64,000 nt of DNA from CAYGAW01 sp964347945. GTDB taxonomy: Bacteria; Chloroflexota; Anaerolineae; UBA7937; B3-Chlor. Positions 27,419 through 34,694 of the stretch are shown in pieces; the stretch's first letter is position 1; every line of letters begins with the position of its first letter. Below the pieces are notes generated by a model that did not search any database, was not told the origin of the DNA, and saw only the letters and a program-made list of their open reading frames with translations. The DNA lies in assembly GCA_964347945.1 (NCBI GenBank), contig CAYGAW010000186.1:1-64000 (forward strand), read 5' to 3'. The position numbers and the translations under genes are program-made.

Positions 27419-28600
27419 ATGAGAATCTTGGTCTTGGGTAGTGGGCTCATGGGGCCAGCGGCGGCGTTCAACGCCATGTCGGACCCTGACGTACCAGGGG
27501 TGACTCTGTGTGATATTGATCAGCGGCAGTTGGATGCTGCGCAGGCGAAGCTCCGGAGCATGGACGGGGGTGAGAAACTGACCACCGTAGCACTTGACTT
27601 GAACGATCAATTGGCGGCCACCCGGCTGATGGCAGATTTCGACGCCATCGTCAGTGCTCTGCCTAGGGTGGCCATTCCTTTGGGTATCCAGGCGGCCGTG
27701 GCTGCCAACACGCCCCTGGTGGACCTGGGTCACCCCGCTCAAACAGAACGTGTGGGTTTGAAGCGACAGGTGGAGGCTGCAGGCGGGCTGGTCATCCTGG
27801 GTTGTGGTGTGGAGCCAGGCCTGACCGAGATCATGGCTCGCTATCTGGCGGAGAAGCTGGACCGGGTGGACGAACTGCACATCAAGTGTGGTGGCATTCC
27901 GGAGAACCCTGCCCCGCCCCTGGGCTACAAAATCGTCTTTGGCGGACGTCAGCTGCCGTTGAGGGAGAGCGACGCACATGTCGTTGAAAGCGGTGAACTC
28001 AAGCCCGTGCCTCGCTACTCTGGCGTGGAAACGGTGTTCTTCCCCGGCGTAGGTGAGTGCGAGGCTTGGCATGAGGGCTTCATGCCTTGGTTGCTCGACC
28101 TGGACTCTTTGAAGGGCCTGAAGCTCGGCACGCAGAAGACTTGTCGCTGGCCCGGGTACGCCGCCAAAGTGACGGTGCTCAAAGAGATGGGGCTACTCAG
28201 CGAAGAGCCTGTCGAGGTGGACGGCGTTCAGGTTGCACCCAAGAGGCTGGTCGATGCGTTGCTGTACCCCCGCGTCAAGCTGGAGGAAGGCGAGCGAGAC
28301 ATCACCCTCTTCCGCGTGGAGGCAACAGGCGAGAAGAACGGGGGTCTGCGCCGGTACAGGATCGAGATGGTGGATCGCTACGACGACGTACTCGGCTTCA
28401 CATCGATGGCCCGCACTACGGCGTTCACTGCGGCCATTGTCGCTCGCATGATCGCGCGCGGCGGGCACGAGGCCAAAGGGATGCTGACTCCAGAGCAGCT
28501 CATCACCGGTCCGCTGTTCTACAGGCTGCTGGCCGAGTTGGCCGCCGTCAACGTTCGCTTCGAGATGACGACAGAGAAGGTTGAAGATCTGAGCCCCTGA
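27419..28600 (+). CDS. Saccharopine dehydrogenase family oxidoreductase
   Basis: A 393-residue NAD(P)-dependent enzyme. The N-terminal Rossmann fold starts MRILVLGSGLMGPAAAF with the glycine pattern at residues 7-12 and continues to VSALPRVAIPLGIQAAV. The C-terminal part has GCGVEPGLTEIMARYLAEKLDRV and a substrate domain typical of the saccharopine dehydrogenase/lysine 6-dehydrogenase family. ATG 27419 follows AGGAGGGG. The neighbours do not show the substrate, and homologues act on several amino-acid adducts. Conserved catalytic residues cannot be assigned with certainty from one sequence. Confidence 0.85.
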   Translation: MRILVLGSGLMGPAAAFNAMSDPDVPGVTLCDIDQRQLDAAQAKLRSMDGGEKLTTVALDLNDQLAATRLMADFDAIVSALPRVAIPLGIQAAVAANTPLVDLGHPAQTERVGLKRQVEAAGGLVILGCGVEPGLTEIMARYLAEKLDRVDELHIKCGGIPENPAPPLGYKIVFGGRQLPLRESDAHVVESGELKPVPRYSGVETVFFPGVGECEAWHEGFMPWLLDLDSLKGLKLGTQKTCRWPGYAAKVTVLKEMGLLSEEPVEVDGVQVAPKRLVDALLYPRVKLEEGERDITLFRVEATGEKNGGLRRYRIEMVDRYDDVLGFTSMARTTAFTAAIVARMIARGGHEAKGMLTPEQLITGPLFYRLLAELAAVNVRFEMTTEKVEDLSP

Positions 28601-28878
28601 TCCCGTTGCTCGCCCTCTCTGATGATCTTGAGCTCCACCGTGTCGCCGACGACGGTTTCGCTCCCCAGGTACACAGTTAGCCCTTGCGAGTTGGCCACGC
28701 TTTGGCCACTGATGGGTACGATTATGTCTCCGTCCGCTGGCACACGGTAGTTGCCGGCCCATACGACACGACCGCCGCCCAATATGCCAGCCTTCCATCG
28801 CGGTCGTGCATGCGCGGGCAGCCTGCGCAAATGGTGTGGGGAGGAGCGCTCAAGCACTCCTCCCAACTCACGGTTCAT
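28519..28878 (-). pseudogene. Remnant of an HtrA-like serine protease (PDZ part)
   Basis: From 28791 down to 28606 the minus strand encodes about 62 residues matching the C-terminal PDZ domain of HtrA/DegP proteases: AGILGGGRVV, DGDIIVPISGQSVANSQ and VGDTVELKIIREGEQ. No protease domain precedes it: only about 29 residues separate this segment from an ATG at 28878 that has a strong AAGGAGGAG site. The frame then runs into the antisense of the dehydrogenase gene. The best reading is an internally deleted, truncated htrA that kept its start signal. A small functional PDZ-only protein is possible but less likely. Confidence 0.6.
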
Positions 28879-28917
28879 GGCTCTCCTCCTTCCACGCGGT
28901 CAGCGCGTGCTACGCGG

Positions 28918-29382
28918 TCACTCGGTTGGGAAGGGAGCTCTGCCGAATCCGCGGCCCATACCGAAGCCTTGCCCGCCGGGGAAGAACCCCTGCTCGAGCC
29001 CCTCAAGGAGCCAGCCGGCCTGCTCCTGGCTGAGGTTGCCGTCCTCGACGGCCTGCTGGATCCGCTGTTGCATGGCTTCGGCCCGGGCGGCATGCATGGC
29101 ATCTTGCAGCACTTCCGTGTCGATGCCCTGCTCCTCGGCGACCTGGGTCAGACTCTTGCCGGCATCATGCAGGTCGGTGAAGAGCCCTTGAGGAGTCACG
29201 CCGAGGGCGTCGGCCGCGGCGTCGAAGACTGTCCACATGCCACCGCCCCACCCGAAGCCACAGGGCTCACCGGTCTCGGGGTCGATCTCCTGAGCGAAGA
29301 CAAGTGTACCTCCCACCAGGCCCACCAGCAGTAGCGCCGTCAACGCTCCGCTGGACAGCACCAAGAGCCTCTTCTTGCTCAC
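28918..29382 (-). CDS. Small secreted helical protein, copy A
   Basis: A 154-residue exported protein. A signal peptide or anchor (about residues 6-29) is followed by a conserved block of about 70 residues, with WTVFDAAADALGVTPQGLFTDLHDAGKSLTQVAEEQGID and DGNLSQEQAGWLLEGLEQGF, and a Gly/Phe-rich tail. The middle part resembles DUF2680-type small secreted proteins; no biochemical role is established. GTG 29382 has AGGAGG eight bases upstream. It is a paralogue of the gene at 29743, and both have 11-bp repeat arrays in their promoters, so both are probably induced by the nearby two-component system. Confidence 0.75.
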   Translation of the reverse strand: MSKKRLLVLSSGALTALLLVGLVGGTLVFAQEIDPETGEPCGFGWGGGMWTVFDAAADALGVTPQGLFTDLHDAGKSLTQVAEEQGIDTEVLQDAMHAARAEAMQQRIQQAVEDGNLSQEQAGWLLEGLEQGFFPGGQGFGMGRGFGRAPFPTE

Positions 29383-29447
29383 CTGATTCACCTCCTTTCT
29401 GCCTAGATTTGGATTGGGTTTTCACCAACCCGCCCTAATGCTAGCAG

Positions 29448-29480
29448 AGGGATATGATCAGGTTGTTAAGATGCTATGGG
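29448..29480 (-). promoter_or_regulatory. Three 11-bp repeats upstream of copy A
   Basis: Minus strand: CCCATAGCATC (29470-29480), TTAACAACCTG (29459-29469), ATCATATCCCT (29448-29458). Less regular than the array at 26854, but with the same spacing and a shared TTAACA unit. Confidence 0.45.
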
Positions 29481-29647
29481 GGTTCCATGTGGATGATGAT
29501 GCAGCGCTCTGCATACTCAGGGTGACTTGCCCGACACGTCCGTCGAGGTGGGACGACATAGCAACGCTGACAACTTCCCCTCGCTGCTTCGCGAGTCCCT
29601 ACCGTGAGCGAGTGCTCCAAAGACGGTTGAAGGGCGTGCAATGACAA

Positions 29648-29675
29648 GGAGGGACAGATTGCGGTCTGTCCCTCC
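29648..29675 (-). terminator. Terminator hairpin after copy B
   Basis: GGAGGGACAGA and TCTGTCCCTCC form a perfect 11-bp stem with a six-base loop, 67 bases beyond the stop codon of the gene at 29743. The bases after it on the minus strand (TTGTCATT) are only moderately T-rich. Confidence 0.65.
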
Positions 29676-29742
29676 TGTTCCTATTGGGCGCTAAGGCTGA
29701 TCCGTGCGTGAATTGCCGGCGCGCCCGCAGATTGATGCACTC

Positions 29743-30285
29743 TTAATGTTCTTGGGGAGTGCCCCCTCCGAACCGGCCCCAGGGCCCGAAACCACCACGG
29801 CCGAGGCCGAAATGTCCGCCGCGTCCCATGCCTCGCCCACCGCGGAAGAATCCCTGGTCAAGCCCCTCAAGGAGCCAGGCGGCCTGCTCTTGAGTCAGCT
29901 TCCCATCCTCGACGGCTTGCTCGATGGCTTCCCGCATGGCCTCGCCGCGAGCGGCACCGACGGCATCTTGCACCACTTCGATATCGATCCCCTTCTCCTC
30001 GGCGATTTCGGTCACTGTCTTGCCGGCATCATGTAGCTCGGTGAAGAGCCCCTGGGGGGTGAGACCCAGAGCCTCGGCCACCGTGTCGAACATTGTCCAT
30101 GAGCGACCACCCCAGCCGAAGCCGAGCCAGCCGCGATCGCCACAGGGCCACGTAGGCTCACCCTCCTCAGCGGAGACGGGGATCGCTCCCCAGAGAACCC
30201 CACCGACGAGGCCGCCCAGGATGACCACCGCGGCAAACGAGGCAGCCATTCCGCCGACGATCCACCATTTCTTTGACGACTTCAA
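29743..30285 (-). CDS. Small secreted helical protein, copy B
   Basis: A 180-residue paralogue of the product at 28918. The signal peptide or anchor is longer (about 8-38). The conserved block reads WTMFDTVAEALGLTPQGLFTELHDAGKTVTEIAEEKGID and DGKLTQEQAAWLLEGLDQGFF, and the tail is Gly/Arg/Phe-rich. TTG 30285 follows GAGAGGTG. No catalytic motif is visible. Two similar products under similar promoter arrays suggest an envelope-protective or chaperone-like role comparable in logic, not in sequence, to Spy/CpxP; this is inference. Confidence 0.75.
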   Translation of the reverse strand: MKSSKKWWIVGGMAASFAAVVILGGLVGGVLWGAIPVSAEEGEPTWPCGDRGWLGFGWGGRSWTMFDTVAEALGLTPQGLFTELHDAGKTVTEIAEEKGIDIEVVQDAVGAARGEAMREAIEQAVEDGKLTQEQAAWLLEGLDQGFFRGGRGMGRGGHFGLGRGGFGPWGRFGGGTPQEH

Positions 30286-30343
30286 AGCTTTTCACCTCTC
30301 TTTCCGCGTACAGACTAGCTGGCTGTTCTGCCAGCGTACTCCA

Positions 30344-30386
30344 ACTATAGGGCGAGGGTGTGAAGAACTCGTGAAGGAACTATGTG
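30344..30386 (-). promoter_or_regulatory. Three 11-bp repeats and -10 box upstream of copy B
   Basis: Minus strand: CACATAGTTCC (30376-30386), TTCACGAGTTC (30365-30375), TTCACACCCTC (30354-30364), then four bases and a -10 TATAGT (30344-30349). The last repeat covers the -35 position, the usual layout for activation by PhoB/OmpR-type regulators. Confidence 0.6.
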
Positions 30387-30643
30387 GATTTGGTGGAGAT
30401 TTACCAGCGGAGGCTCCTGGCATATGTTCTCTGGTCAGGCTGGTCGCCGCCTGGGGCAAACAAGGCGTGAGAGGTGAAGAGCGAGTGAATGGGGCCACGG
30501 AGGTTGATGGTCAGCGGGAGCAAGGAATGGCGCCAGTGTTCACTTGTCTGCGATGCGAACAGCGAAGCAGAGCGGTGGACAGTTGGATCTTCTTTGGCGA
30601 ACGGTGAGTTGCGGGCCGCTGAGCCGATTTCTATGGCAGCAGT

Positions 30644-32026
30644 TCAGCTCTTCTTGCGCTTCTTGGTGCGCCGCCTGTTGGCCAGCTGAGAACCGTGGTA
30701 GCCAGGCGCCAGAATGGCACAGACGGTGCACCGGGAGACGTCCAGCATTCGTGAAGCTACGTAAGGGTCGATCTCCTCGATAGTCTTCCGCGTGGTGATG
30801 ACAGTGGGCAGCCTCCGTGCACCCCGGTAGTTGAGGATTTGATGCAGCTTCTCCTGCGCCCAGGGGGTCGCGCTCTCGGTCCCCAGTTCGTCCAGGATCA
30901 GTAGCGGAGCGCTGCGCACAGTTTCGAAGAGTTGATCATAGGTGACGGGGCTCTCGGGCCTATAGGTCGCTCGCAGGTGGTCGAGAAGCTCCGGTACTTC
31001 CTTGAACACAACCGGCTGTCCATTGTTCATGCAGTTGTTGGCGATGGCAGCTGCCAAGTGGGTCTTACCACAACCGTGCTCCCCCATGAACACTAGCCAG
31101 TCTTGAGGGTCATTGGCGAACTCCTTGGCCGTGGTCAGTGCCTCCTTCAGATTCTGTTGCTCCTCTCTCGGCAACTCAGGCCGCGGCTTGAAGTTCTCGA
31201 AGGTCTTATCGGCATAGAGATGCAGGCTGGTAAGCTTACGCGAGTAGCCGCTGCCGCGGAAGTCGGGAGTCACGATCCTGTATATCTGGCACAACTCGGG
31301 ATCGGCCATGCGTGACTGCAACCGTGGATCTATCTCTTCCAACACACGATTGCTGGTGATCACGGTTGGTAGCCTGGCGTTGTACCGGTAGTTGAAAAGT
31401 TGATACAGTTTCTCTTGAGCCCAGGGAGTTGTCTGCTGCGTCCCGAGGTCGTCGAGTACAAGCAGGGGAGCGGTGAGGATGGCCTCGAACCGCTGGTCGT
31501 AGCTGACCGTGCTCCTAGGACTGTAGGTGGCTCGCAGATGATCGAGGAGGTCGGGCACCACGACGAAGAGAGTCGGGTGTCCCCGCTCAAGGCAGTAGTT
31601 GGCAATGGCCGCCGCCAGGTGGCTTTTTCCGCCACCGTACCCGCCTAGCAGTACCAGCCATCCTTGAGGATTCTCGGCGAACTCCCGCGCCCTGCGGTAT
31701 GCCTGCTTGAGGGTCTGTGCCTCGTGAGGAGCGAGGCCGAACCCGTCCACACGGAAGTTGTCGAACGTCATCCTTGAGAGAAAGCCCAGATTGCTGGCCT
31801 GCCGCAGGTCCTCCAGCTGCTTTTCTGCTATGTCCTCGAGCTTGCACTGGCAGGGGATAGCACGCCCAAAATCGGGATCGCCGGGCGGCACGTCGCGTCG
31901 TAGATAGCCGGCACCGCCGCAAATAGGGCAGGCTTCCTCAGATTCAGTACTTGACGTAGTCCTTGTACTTGCCTTTGATATACCTGTATCTGTCTTCTTC
32001 AGAATCTCGTCCAGCTTTTCCATCAT
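30644..32026 (-). CDS. DnaC/DnaI-like helicase loader with two ATPase modules
   Basis: A 460-residue protein. The N-terminus has a zinc-binding pattern (CPICGGAG and CQC) as in DnaI/DnaC loaders. Two AAA+ modules follow in tandem: Walker A GGYGGGKSHLAAAIAN with Walker B PLLVLDDLGT in the first, GEHGCGKTHLAAAIAN with PLLILDELGT in the second. The two halves are clearly duplicates of each other (LLDHLRATY occurs in both). Normal loaders have one such module. The start ATG (32026) lies 83 bases inside the dnaD-like gene in another frame. Together with dnaB and the dnaD-like gene it forms a primosome operon. Confidence 0.88.
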   Translation of the reverse strand: MMEKLDEILKKTDTGISKASTRTTSSTESEEACPICGGAGYLRRDVPPGDPDFGRAIPCQCKLEDIAEKQLEDLRQASNLGFLSRMTFDNFRVDGFGLAPHEAQTLKQAYRRAREFAENPQGWLVLLGGYGGGKSHLAAAIANYCLERGHPTLFVVVPDLLDHLRATYSPRSTVSYDQRFEAILTAPLLVLDDLGTQQTTPWAQEKLYQLFNYRYNARLPTVITSNRVLEEIDPRLQSRMADPELCQIYRIVTPDFRGSGYSRKLTSLHLYADKTFENFKPRPELPREEQQNLKEALTTAKEFANDPQDWLVFMGEHGCGKTHLAAAIANNCMNNGQPVVFKEVPELLDHLRATYRPESPVTYDQLFETVRSAPLLILDELGTESATPWAQEKLHQILNYRGARRLPTVITTRKTIEEIDPYVASRMLDVSRCTVCAILAPGYHGSQLANRRRTKKRKKS

Positions 32027-32657
32027 CCTTGCCTTCGGTGGCCCATCGCTCCAAGATGGCACGGATGTAGCTCCACTTTCGTACGTTCTGCTCCACGGCG
32101 ATCTTGAACGCTTCATCGATCCACGCAGCAGGGTATGTGTCCTCTGCCTCCTGGAGTTCCTCGGCGATCATAGGCTGCAGGGTACCGATATTCTGCTCGT
32201 AGAGGACGAAGATGTTGGGCCGCTCCACTTCCACCGCGGGTTCTTCGAGAATAGTGGATTCCGCCAACTGCAATTCTCCGCTGCGAACCCTGTCCACCGC
32301 GTGGCGCCCGTGTTCTGTGTTGAGGAAGTACCAATCCTGCTTCTCTCCATCATTGGCACGGGTTGCGACGTGGAGGAGCGTCCCCCTGATCACTGCGCGC
32401 TCCAGTCCCTCGGCCAGCGCTTGCTCTGGTGACTGCCCTGGCGTCTTCACCCCGCGCAGTAGCACAGAGTCGTGAAGGAGTTCTTCCCCACTCACGCAGC
32501 GTGGGTACCCCTTCATGCGATACAAGAGCCAGATGACGTGGAGGGTCACCTTCAGTTCTGGCATGCTGTCTATTTGGGGCAGCAGTTCGCTGAAGAAGAG
32601 ATCAGGTACAGACGTAAACCGGACCTTGCCAGCGGGGAAACCGACGAAACTCTTCAT
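31944..32657 (-). CDS. DnaD-like primosome protein
   Basis: A 237-residue protein. The N-terminal part (VWLLYRMKGYPRCVSGEELL) resembles the winged helix of DnaD. The C-terminal part (about 150-215) has NIFVLYEQNIGTLQPMIAEEL and AWIDEAFKIAVEQNVRKWSYIRAILERW, the DnaD C-terminal domain with its YxxxIxxxW element. DnaD proteins bind and remodel DNA and help load DnaB. It starts one base after the dnaB stop and overlaps the loader gene by 83 bases, so all three are coupled. Confidence 0.88.
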   Translation of the reverse strand: MKSFVGFPAGKVRFTSVPDLFFSELLPQIDSMPELKVTLHVIWLLYRMKGYPRCVSGEELLHDSVLLRGVKTPGQSPEQALAEGLERAVIRGTLLHVATRANDGEKQDWYFLNTEHGRHAVDRVRSGELQLAESTILEEPAVEVERPNIFVLYEQNIGTLQPMIAEELQEAEDTYPAAWIDEAFKIAVEQNVRKWSYIRAILERWATEGKDDGKAGRDSEEDRYRYIKGKYKDYVKY

Positions 32658-32658
32658 T

Positions 32659-33999
32659 TTACACAACCATCTCTTCGGGGACAGGCTCGAGATTGGCGAA
32701 TCTCGCTTGCTCTTTCATAAACCGGAGGCTCACTTGCCCCGTCGGCCCGTTGCGGTGCTTGGCCACCATGATATCGGCAATGTTAGGCTTGAAGGAGTCC
32801 TCTACGTACATCTCCTCGCGGTAGATGAACATTACCACGTCGGCGTCCTGTTCGATGGAGCCGCTTTCCCTGAGGTCGGAGAGAACGGGTCGCTTGTCGG
32901 CACGAGATTCCACTGCTCGCGAGAGTTGCGAGCAGGCTAACACGGGCACGTGCAACTCGCTGGCCAGGGACTTGAGCTGCCGAGAGATGTAGGAGACCTC
33001 CTGCACGCGGTTCTCCATCCTCACCCCGGCTTGCATCAATTGCAGATAGTCCACGATGAGCAGGTCCATGGGATGCTCCGCCTGAAGACGCCGGGCTTTG
33101 GCTCGCAGTTCCATGGGGGCTATCGCAGGGGTGTCGTCGATATAGATGGAGGTCTCGGAGAGTTCGCCCATGGCCCTGGCTATCCTGGCCAGCTCTTCCT
33201 CATTGATGTCTCCTGTCCTGAGGCGCTGGGACTCGACCCCAGTGCCGCCAGATACCAGGCGCTGGAGCACCTGTTGAGCTGGCATCTCCAGGCTGAACAG
33301 GGTAATACATCGTCCGTGCCTGCGAGCAGCGTAGTCAGCTATGGTCAGGGCGAGGCTGGTCTTGCCAGTGCCCGGACGCCCGGCGACGATAATCAGGTCA
33401 GCGGGCTGGAAACCCCCGAGGAGCCTGTCAAGATCGACGAAGCCCGATGGTACTCCGATCGTCTCTCCCCGATGCTGGTAGAGGTATTCGATGCGGTCGT
33501 AGTAGTCGCCGAGAAGTGCCCGCAGGGGCACAAGTTCCCGCTCCACCCGCCGCTGCCCTACCCCGAGGATGAGTTGCTCTGCCTGGTCCAGGATCCTGTC
33601 CTCATCATCGGCTCTTTCGTATGCCATGCTGGATATCTCGCCCGCAGCGCTGATGAGGCGGCGAAGCATGGCTGTGCGCTCCACGATGCGCCCGTAGTGC
33701 TGCACGTGAACCGATGTCGGCACGGCGTTGATCAGCGAAGTCAAATACCCGGGGCCACCAACCTGCTCCAGCTGCCCGCGCCGGTCCAATTCATCACACA
33801 GGGTGACGAAATCTGCCGGGAAGCGACGCTCGTGAAGCTCGACAATGGCTTTGTAGATCAGGCCGTGGGTTTCGCGGTAGAAGTCTTCGGGGCGGAGAAA
33901 AGAGGTGACTTTGAGGATGGCTTCAGGGTCAATCAGCAGGCTACCCAGGACCGATTGCTCAGCCTCTATGTTCTGAGGAGGTAACCTGGCTGCCGTCAC
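32659..33999 (-). CDS. dnaB: Replicative DNA helicase DnaB
   Basis: Ring helicase of the replication fork, 446 residues. An N-terminal DnaB domain (LPPQNIEAEQSVLGSLL) and a RecA-like C-terminal domain with Walker A GRPGTGKTSLAL, PMDLLIVDYLQLM (Walker B) and VLACSQLSRAVESRADKRPVLSDLRESGSIEQDADVV (in two parts) are present. GTG 33999 is placed nine bases after GAGGAGG; an upstream TTG in the same frame is part of the ribosome binding site. It directly precedes the dnaD-like gene and the double-ATPase loader. Confidence 0.96.
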   Translation of the reverse strand: MTAARLPPQNIEAEQSVLGSLLIDPEAILKVTSFLRPEDFYRETHGLIYKAIVELHERRFPADFVTLCDELDRRGQLEQVGGPGYLTSLINAVPTSVHVQHYGRIVERTAMLRRLISAAGEISSMAYERADDEDRILDQAEQLILGVGQRRVERELVPLRALLGDYYDRIEYLYQHRGETIGVPSGFVDLDRLLGGFQPADLIIVAGRPGTGKTSLALTIADYAARRHGRCITLFSLEMPAQQVLQRLVSGGTGVESQRLRTGDINEEELARIARAMGELSETSIYIDDTPAIAPMELRAKARRLQAEHPMDLLIVDYLQLMQAGVRMENRVQEVSYISRQLKSLASELHVPVLACSQLSRAVESRADKRPVLSDLRESGSIEQDADVVMFIYREEMYVEDSFKPNIADIMVAKHRNGPTGQVSLRFMKEQARFANLEPVPEEMVV

Positions 34000-34003
34000 C
34001 CTG

Positions 34004-34501
34004 TCATTCCTCCTCAAGATCGTCCATATCCAGGGTGTCTACGAAGTCTCGGAAAACGGACAGCTTCTCCTCTTCCTCTCTGGGGAGGTCGGCGTCCTCT
34101 TTGGAGGGGACGATTGCAGCCCTGTCCATCACATCGGGCGCAACGTAGATGGGTACGCCGACCCGCACTGCAAGGGCGATGGCGTCACTGGGACGAGAAT
34201 CTATCTCAACTTTGCGTCCGTTCTGTTCGACCACGATTTGAGCGTAGAAGGTGTCGTTCCTTAGGTCGTTCACTTGGATGTGGGAGACGGAGGCATCCAT
34301 GTGATCGATGACCGCCTTCAAGAGATCGTGGGTCAAAGGCCGTGTCATCTCCACGTTCTGCAGGCCGATGGTTATGGCATCAGCCTCGAAGGGTCCTATC
34401 CAGATGGGCAGATACCGTTCCTGATCGTCCTCTTTCAGCACCACGACGCGATGCTGGGATAGCATGCTAACCTTTACACTATCAACGTTCACTCTGATCA
34501 T
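34004..34501 (-). CDS. Bifunctional nuclease family protein (DUF151)
   Basis: A 165-residue protein with the DUF151 core: [31 protein letters not shown], and [20 protein letters not shown]. Members have reported DNase/RNase activity in plants and are widespread in bacteria with uncertain roles. The C-terminal tail is strongly acidic. ATG 34501 follows AAGGAGG. It is the first gene of the dnaB operon, four bases before the dnaB start. Confidence 0.9.
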   Translation of the reverse strand: MIRVNVDSVKVSMLSQHRVVVLKEDDQERYLPIWIGPFEADAITIGLQNVEMTRPLTHDLLKAVIDHMDASVSHIQVNDLRNDTFYAQIVVEQNGRKVEIDSRPSDAIALAVRVGVPIYVAPDVMDRAAIVPSKEDADLPREEEEKLSVFRDFVDTLDMDDLEEE

Positions 34502-34694
34502 CAAGAAGCCTCCTTCCCTTGCTGGTTCTCATTATACCACAAGGGTTGTCGGGACACAAGGAAGAGCCGTAGAGGCGACCGGGGAACGTTGCCACGTTCT
34601 CGACATTGCCAATCCCGGACTCTGGGCGCGCCAGGGAAGAGGCCGCTGAGCACGTACGTACTCCCTTCAGAGGAGTGGATCCGCTCGTACAGTG

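Noticed and set aside
32950..33984. 344-codon frame on the plus strand inside dnaB
   Set aside because: Antisense shadow of dnaB; no domain and no ribosome binding site.
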